Assembly (NCBI RefSeq): GCF_026547205.1
Contig: NZ_CP106877.1
Coordinates: 450,001 to 514,000 of the forward strand
Origin: Fervidibacillus halotolerans
GTDB lineage: Bacteria; Bacillota; Bacilli; Bacillales; Caldibacillaceae
Length of the DNA: 64,000 nucleotides
Direction: 5' to 3'
Shown: positions 61,796 to 64,000 of the stretch, piece after piece
How the letters are laid out: every line of letters starts with the position of its first letter
Position numbering within the stretch: position 1 is the first letter of the stretch
Notes under the pieces: generated by a model
What the model saw: the letters and a program-made list of their open reading frames with translations, nothing else
Told to the model about the DNA's origin: nothing
The model's database searches: none
Position numbers and translations under genes: made by a program

Positions 61796-62701
61796 TCATC
61801 GGTCAGACAAAACGGTCTCGGCAAAGATGCAGATGAAATAGACGGAAATTGCCCCTTTAAACTCTTTAATATCAATCGATGAGCGTTCGACAAATTTATC
61901 GATTCGATATTGGAGACTATTTCGATGTAAAAACAATTTTTTTGCCGTTAAGCTCGTGTTTAGATTATTTTCTAAGTAAAGTTTAATGGTTTCCAGTTGT
62001 TCTCGGTCATTTTGAAATAAATCTTCCCATTCCGCACGTAAAATTGGAATCAGTTCATTTCCATCCATCGTCACAATGGTGAGGGGAAAAGCTGTTTCAA
62101 ATGTAAAAATATGGGTTTGGGGAAGAATTTTTCTCGATAAATAAAAATATTGCTCTTCCCTTGAAAAATGGTCCTTTAACAGTGTTGATACGTGATAAAA
62201 ACGACCTAAGTAAAAATCGACGGAAAAATAAAAATCCGATAATACCGCCTCTGTTAAGGATAGAACGTCGTCTGGTAATAAAATTTCTTCCGTTTCCTTT
62301 TCAATGATGACCCCACTGTTTTCCCGAAGCCAAACGATCGTCATATGATCTTGAAAGAAGGATTTTAGCGTTTCTTTAAAATTATCCCGATTGGATTTAT
62401 CACGGATGGAAAAGTGGATAAACCGAATTCGATTTCCTTCTGTAGATGGAGGGTCTCCCCCTTCCGTTAAAAACTTGTACCATTGTTGTTCGATTGCCGA
62501 ATGATTGAGTAAATGATTAGATGGTTCAATTAAAATAAAAAAGGTTTCCAAAAGTTGTTTTTCCCGATGATTTATATCCTCTTTCGGTATGGCGATATAG
62601 GATTTTGACAACTCATCAAAAAAACAATAAAACGTTGGATTAGTAATTGGAGTATCTTGGATGATGGCGTTTCGAAAAATCGACTTTATTTTTTCCAACA
62701 T
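61796..62701 (-). CDS. PucR/CdaR-type helix-turn-helix regulator
   Basis: A protein of about 301 residues with a C-terminal PucR-type HTH (TIKLYLENNLNTSLTAKKLFLHRNSLQYRIDKF), found in CdaR, PucR and similar activators. The N-terminal 240 residues are a poorly conserved input domain without recognised motifs. ATG 62701 (MLEKIKSIF) is preferred, with GGAAGGG upstream; the frame is open to 62782. It is on the same strand as msmX and just upstream (146 bases), so it might regulate it. The ligand is unknown. Confidence 0.8.
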   Translation of the reverse strand: MLEKIKSIFRNAIIQDTPITNPTFYCFFDELSKSYIAIPKEDINHREKQLLETFFILIEPSNHLLNHSAIEQQWYKFLTEGGDPPSTEGNRIRFIHFSIRDKSNRDNFKETLKSFFQDHMTIVWLRENSGVIIEKETEEILLPDDVLSLTEAVLSDFYFSVDFYLGRFYHVSTLLKDHFSREEQYFYLSRKILPQTHIFTFETAFPLTIVTMDGNELIPILRAEWEDLFQNDREQLETIKLYLENNLNTSLTAKKLFLHRNSLQYRIDKFVERSSIDIKEFKGAISVYFICIFAETVLSDR

Positions 62702-62933
62702 ATAAATAATCCCTTCCATTCTTCCATATTTATAGAAACGAATCTCAAATTTAGTAAAAAGTTTTCGTTTTTCCATTTTCATTCGGGTAAGTGAGATGTC
62801 GAAAAAGAAAAAAAGATTATATTGTCATTTTAGAACGGAATGAATCGTTTATTCAAGGAGAAACGGGAAAATATGCACAAGCATTGGAAAATCAGGTATA
62901 ATGAATGTAACATAAGGGTGAGAGGTGCGAAAG

Positions 62934-63194
62934 ATGGAATATTCCCAAGATGTGATCAATCGATTAAAACGAATGGAAGGACAGATTAGAGGCATTATTC
63001 GGATGATGGAAAAAGGAAATGATTGTAAAAATGTCGTAACCCAATTAAGTGCAGTCCGTTCGGCTGTCGATCGAGCAATCGGGCTTGTCGTTGCCAAAAA
63101 TTTGGAAGCTTGTATTCGGGAAGCACAGGAAAAGGGAGCTACGTCCGAAAATGCGATTAAAGAAGCGGTGGATATGATCGTCAAAAGTCGCTAA
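62934..63194 (+). CDS. CsoR/CstR family repressor, persulfide-sensor-like
   Basis: An 86-residue all-helical DUF156 repressor (RLKRMEGQIRGIIRMMEKGNDC, DVVTQLSAVRSA-like). Copper CsoR uses Cys-His-Cys; here C31 and C60 are present but the His position four residues before C60 is N56 (AKNLEAC). Two cysteines without the His is the pattern of CstR, which senses persulfides and polysulfides. Neither copA/copZ nor sulfur-transferase genes are next to it, so its regulon lies elsewhere. ATG 62934 follows GAGAGGTG; GTG 62925 overlaps the SD. Confidence 0.85.
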   Translation: MEYSQDVINRLKRMEGQIRGIIRMMEKGNDCKNVVTQLSAVRSAVDRAIGLVVAKNLEACIREAQEKGATSENAIKEAVDMIVKSR

Positions 63195-63235
63195 ACATTA
63201 CACTAGGGGCTTTCGTTGTTAAAATATAATAAATT

Positions 63236-63270
63236 TTAAGAAGCCGGCAACCTTTTGCCGGCATGCTTAA
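63236..63270. terminator. Bidirectional hairpin after the CsoR-like gene
   Basis: TTAAG and GCCGGCA (63236-63249) pair with TGCCGGC and CTTAA (63256-63270). It lies between the convergent CsoR-like and YheC/D genes. T-runs are short. Confidence 0.6.
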
Positions 63271-63329
63271 GCCTTTCCATATTTATGCTTAAACTTTCCC
63301 CACCACCATCCTTTATTCTTTCCATATAG

Positions 63330-64000
63330 TTAAGGTGAATTCGCTGTGAAAGAAGCATGTTGAATGGCCTTTTCAAAAAATTTTTCCGGAACTAAAAAAA
63401 ATTGTTCAGTCAAATATACCGAGTAGGACAAAAGAAATTTACGAATCATTTGTTCATTTTTACTCAAATCAGGGTGACTGAAAATCGATCGCCCAGGTTT
63501 TGAATTGGCTTCGAACATCCACACGTTACCTTCTTCATCGATCCCAAGATCAAAGCCGATTTCACCTAAACGTTCATGGTACCTTTTATCTAATTCTTTA
63601 CTCAATATTAAAGCAGCGTTTATAAGAGAAAATACATTCCGGTTTTTCTCCCTTTGATCGGGAAATAGTTCATCCACGGTTTTTACGGATCCACCGGATA
63701 ATCGATGGGTAGTTGCCCCCAATGGATTTGCGACTTTAACGGCTATAGCTGTAACATACCATTTTCCGTCCTTTCCTTTATTTGTATGGACACGAAAATC
63801 CGCCGGACATCCGTTTATTTTTAAAAGGGGAATTCCCCGTTGAATAACGTACTCTCCCTTATCCTTTTTTTCCAATAAGTGTAAAAGCCTTTTGATGGAA
63901 GAAAATTTTACGATACGGTTGTTCCCTTTTTTATCTCTAAAACTGCATAATAAATCTTTTCCTTCCTTTTCAATTCGATAAACCCCATTTCCTAAACTAC
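63330..64000 (-). CDS. YheC/YheD family endospore coat-associated protein, partial
   Basis: The frame is open to the window edge, so the N-terminus is missing; at least 223 residues are present. It shows an ATP-grasp-like C-terminal domain: PADFRVHTNKG, ATTHRLSGGS and GEIGFDLGIDEEGNVWMFEANSKPG, as in YheC/YheD proteins associated with the spore coat. The TTG at 63875 is internal, not the start. The substrate of the ATP-grasp fold is unknown. No other gene of the yhe group is within the window. Confidence 0.85.
   Translation of the reverse strand, partial: SLGNGVYRIEKEGKDLLCSFRDKKGNNRIVKFSSIKRLLHLLEKKDKGEYVIQRGIPLLKINGCPADFRVHTNKGKDGKWYVTAIAVKVANPLGATTHRLSGGSVKTVDELFPDQREKNRNVFSLINAALILSKELDKRYHERLGEIGFDLGIDEEGNVWMFEANSKPGRSIFSHPDLSKNEQMIRKFLLSYSVYLTEQFFLVPEKFFEKAIQHASFTANSP

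Noticed and set aside
1..64000. tRNA, rRNA, CRISPR arrays, riboswitches or T-box leaders
   Set aside because: I saw no cloverleaf with CCA-type end, no rRNA segment, no regularly spaced repeats and no recognisable riboswitch or T-box core.

Overview
The window looks like a chromosomal segment of an endospore-forming member of the Bacillaceae. The DNA is AT-rich, ribosome binding sites are strong AGGAGG types, and GTG and TTG starts are common. Sporulation genes are spread through it: spoVR, an alpha/beta-type SASP, a YheC/YheD-type coat protein and a sporulation-type histidine kinase. Many genes resemble Bacillus subtilis genes (yclNOPQ, pgl, aroK, gltC-gltA-gltB, opuD, bdbC, msmX). I see no tRNA, rRNA or CRISPR array. 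All gene identities come from reading motifs and from memory of families; no database search was run.

Layout. 0-7.2 kb: a partial gene, an unknown gene behind a Fur-like palindrome, then a Fur-boxed petrobactin-type iron uptake operon (yclNOPQ), an IsdG-like monooxygenase and 6-phosphogluconolactonase. 7.2-10.3 kb: shikimate kinase, then a class III aminotransferase with an RpiR-type regulator and a shared candidate operator. 10.3-13.3 kb: a decayed island with an IS21-type istA tail and istB pseudogene, a broken MFS exporter, and a second istB remnant in the opposite orientation. 13.3-15.1 kb: an S9 peptidase.

15.2-27.8 kb: the most distinctive block. A large STAND-ATPase/BTAD activator, broken by a frameshift, diverges from a branched-chain-type ABC importer (binding protein, two ATPases, two permeases). 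The importer is followed by a KASIII-like thiolase-fold enzyme, an alpha/beta hydrolase, a FabG/PhaB-like reductase and an acyl-CoA ligase. The binding-protein signal peptide is also out of frame by one base at a poly-A tract. The block reads as uptake plus CoA activation and conversion of an unknown carboxylic substrate, possibly tied to hydroxyalkanoate metabolism.

27.9-44.2 kb: aldo-keto reductase, RluA-type pseudouridine synthase, a bdbC/thioredoxin disulfide pair, a YhdB-like protein, an M14 carboxypeptidase, betaine transporter OpuD, gltC divergent from gltAB, an SDR, a group IIC intron remnant sitting directly behind a terminator, and spoVR with a sigma-E-like promoter.

44.4-58.1 kb: a secreted DUF2680-like protein, a two-component system, an ArsR-permease-thioredoxin operon with twin palindromic operators, an orphan NarL-type regulator, and a nosDLYF-type maturation cluster split by an IS3-family element, with no nosZ in the window. 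An MFS exporter and cardiolipin synthase follow. 58.4-64 kb: a PAS histidine kinase, a small tatA gene, a SASP gene, msmX, a PucR-like regulator, a CstR-like repressor and a partial YheC/YheD gene running off the window.
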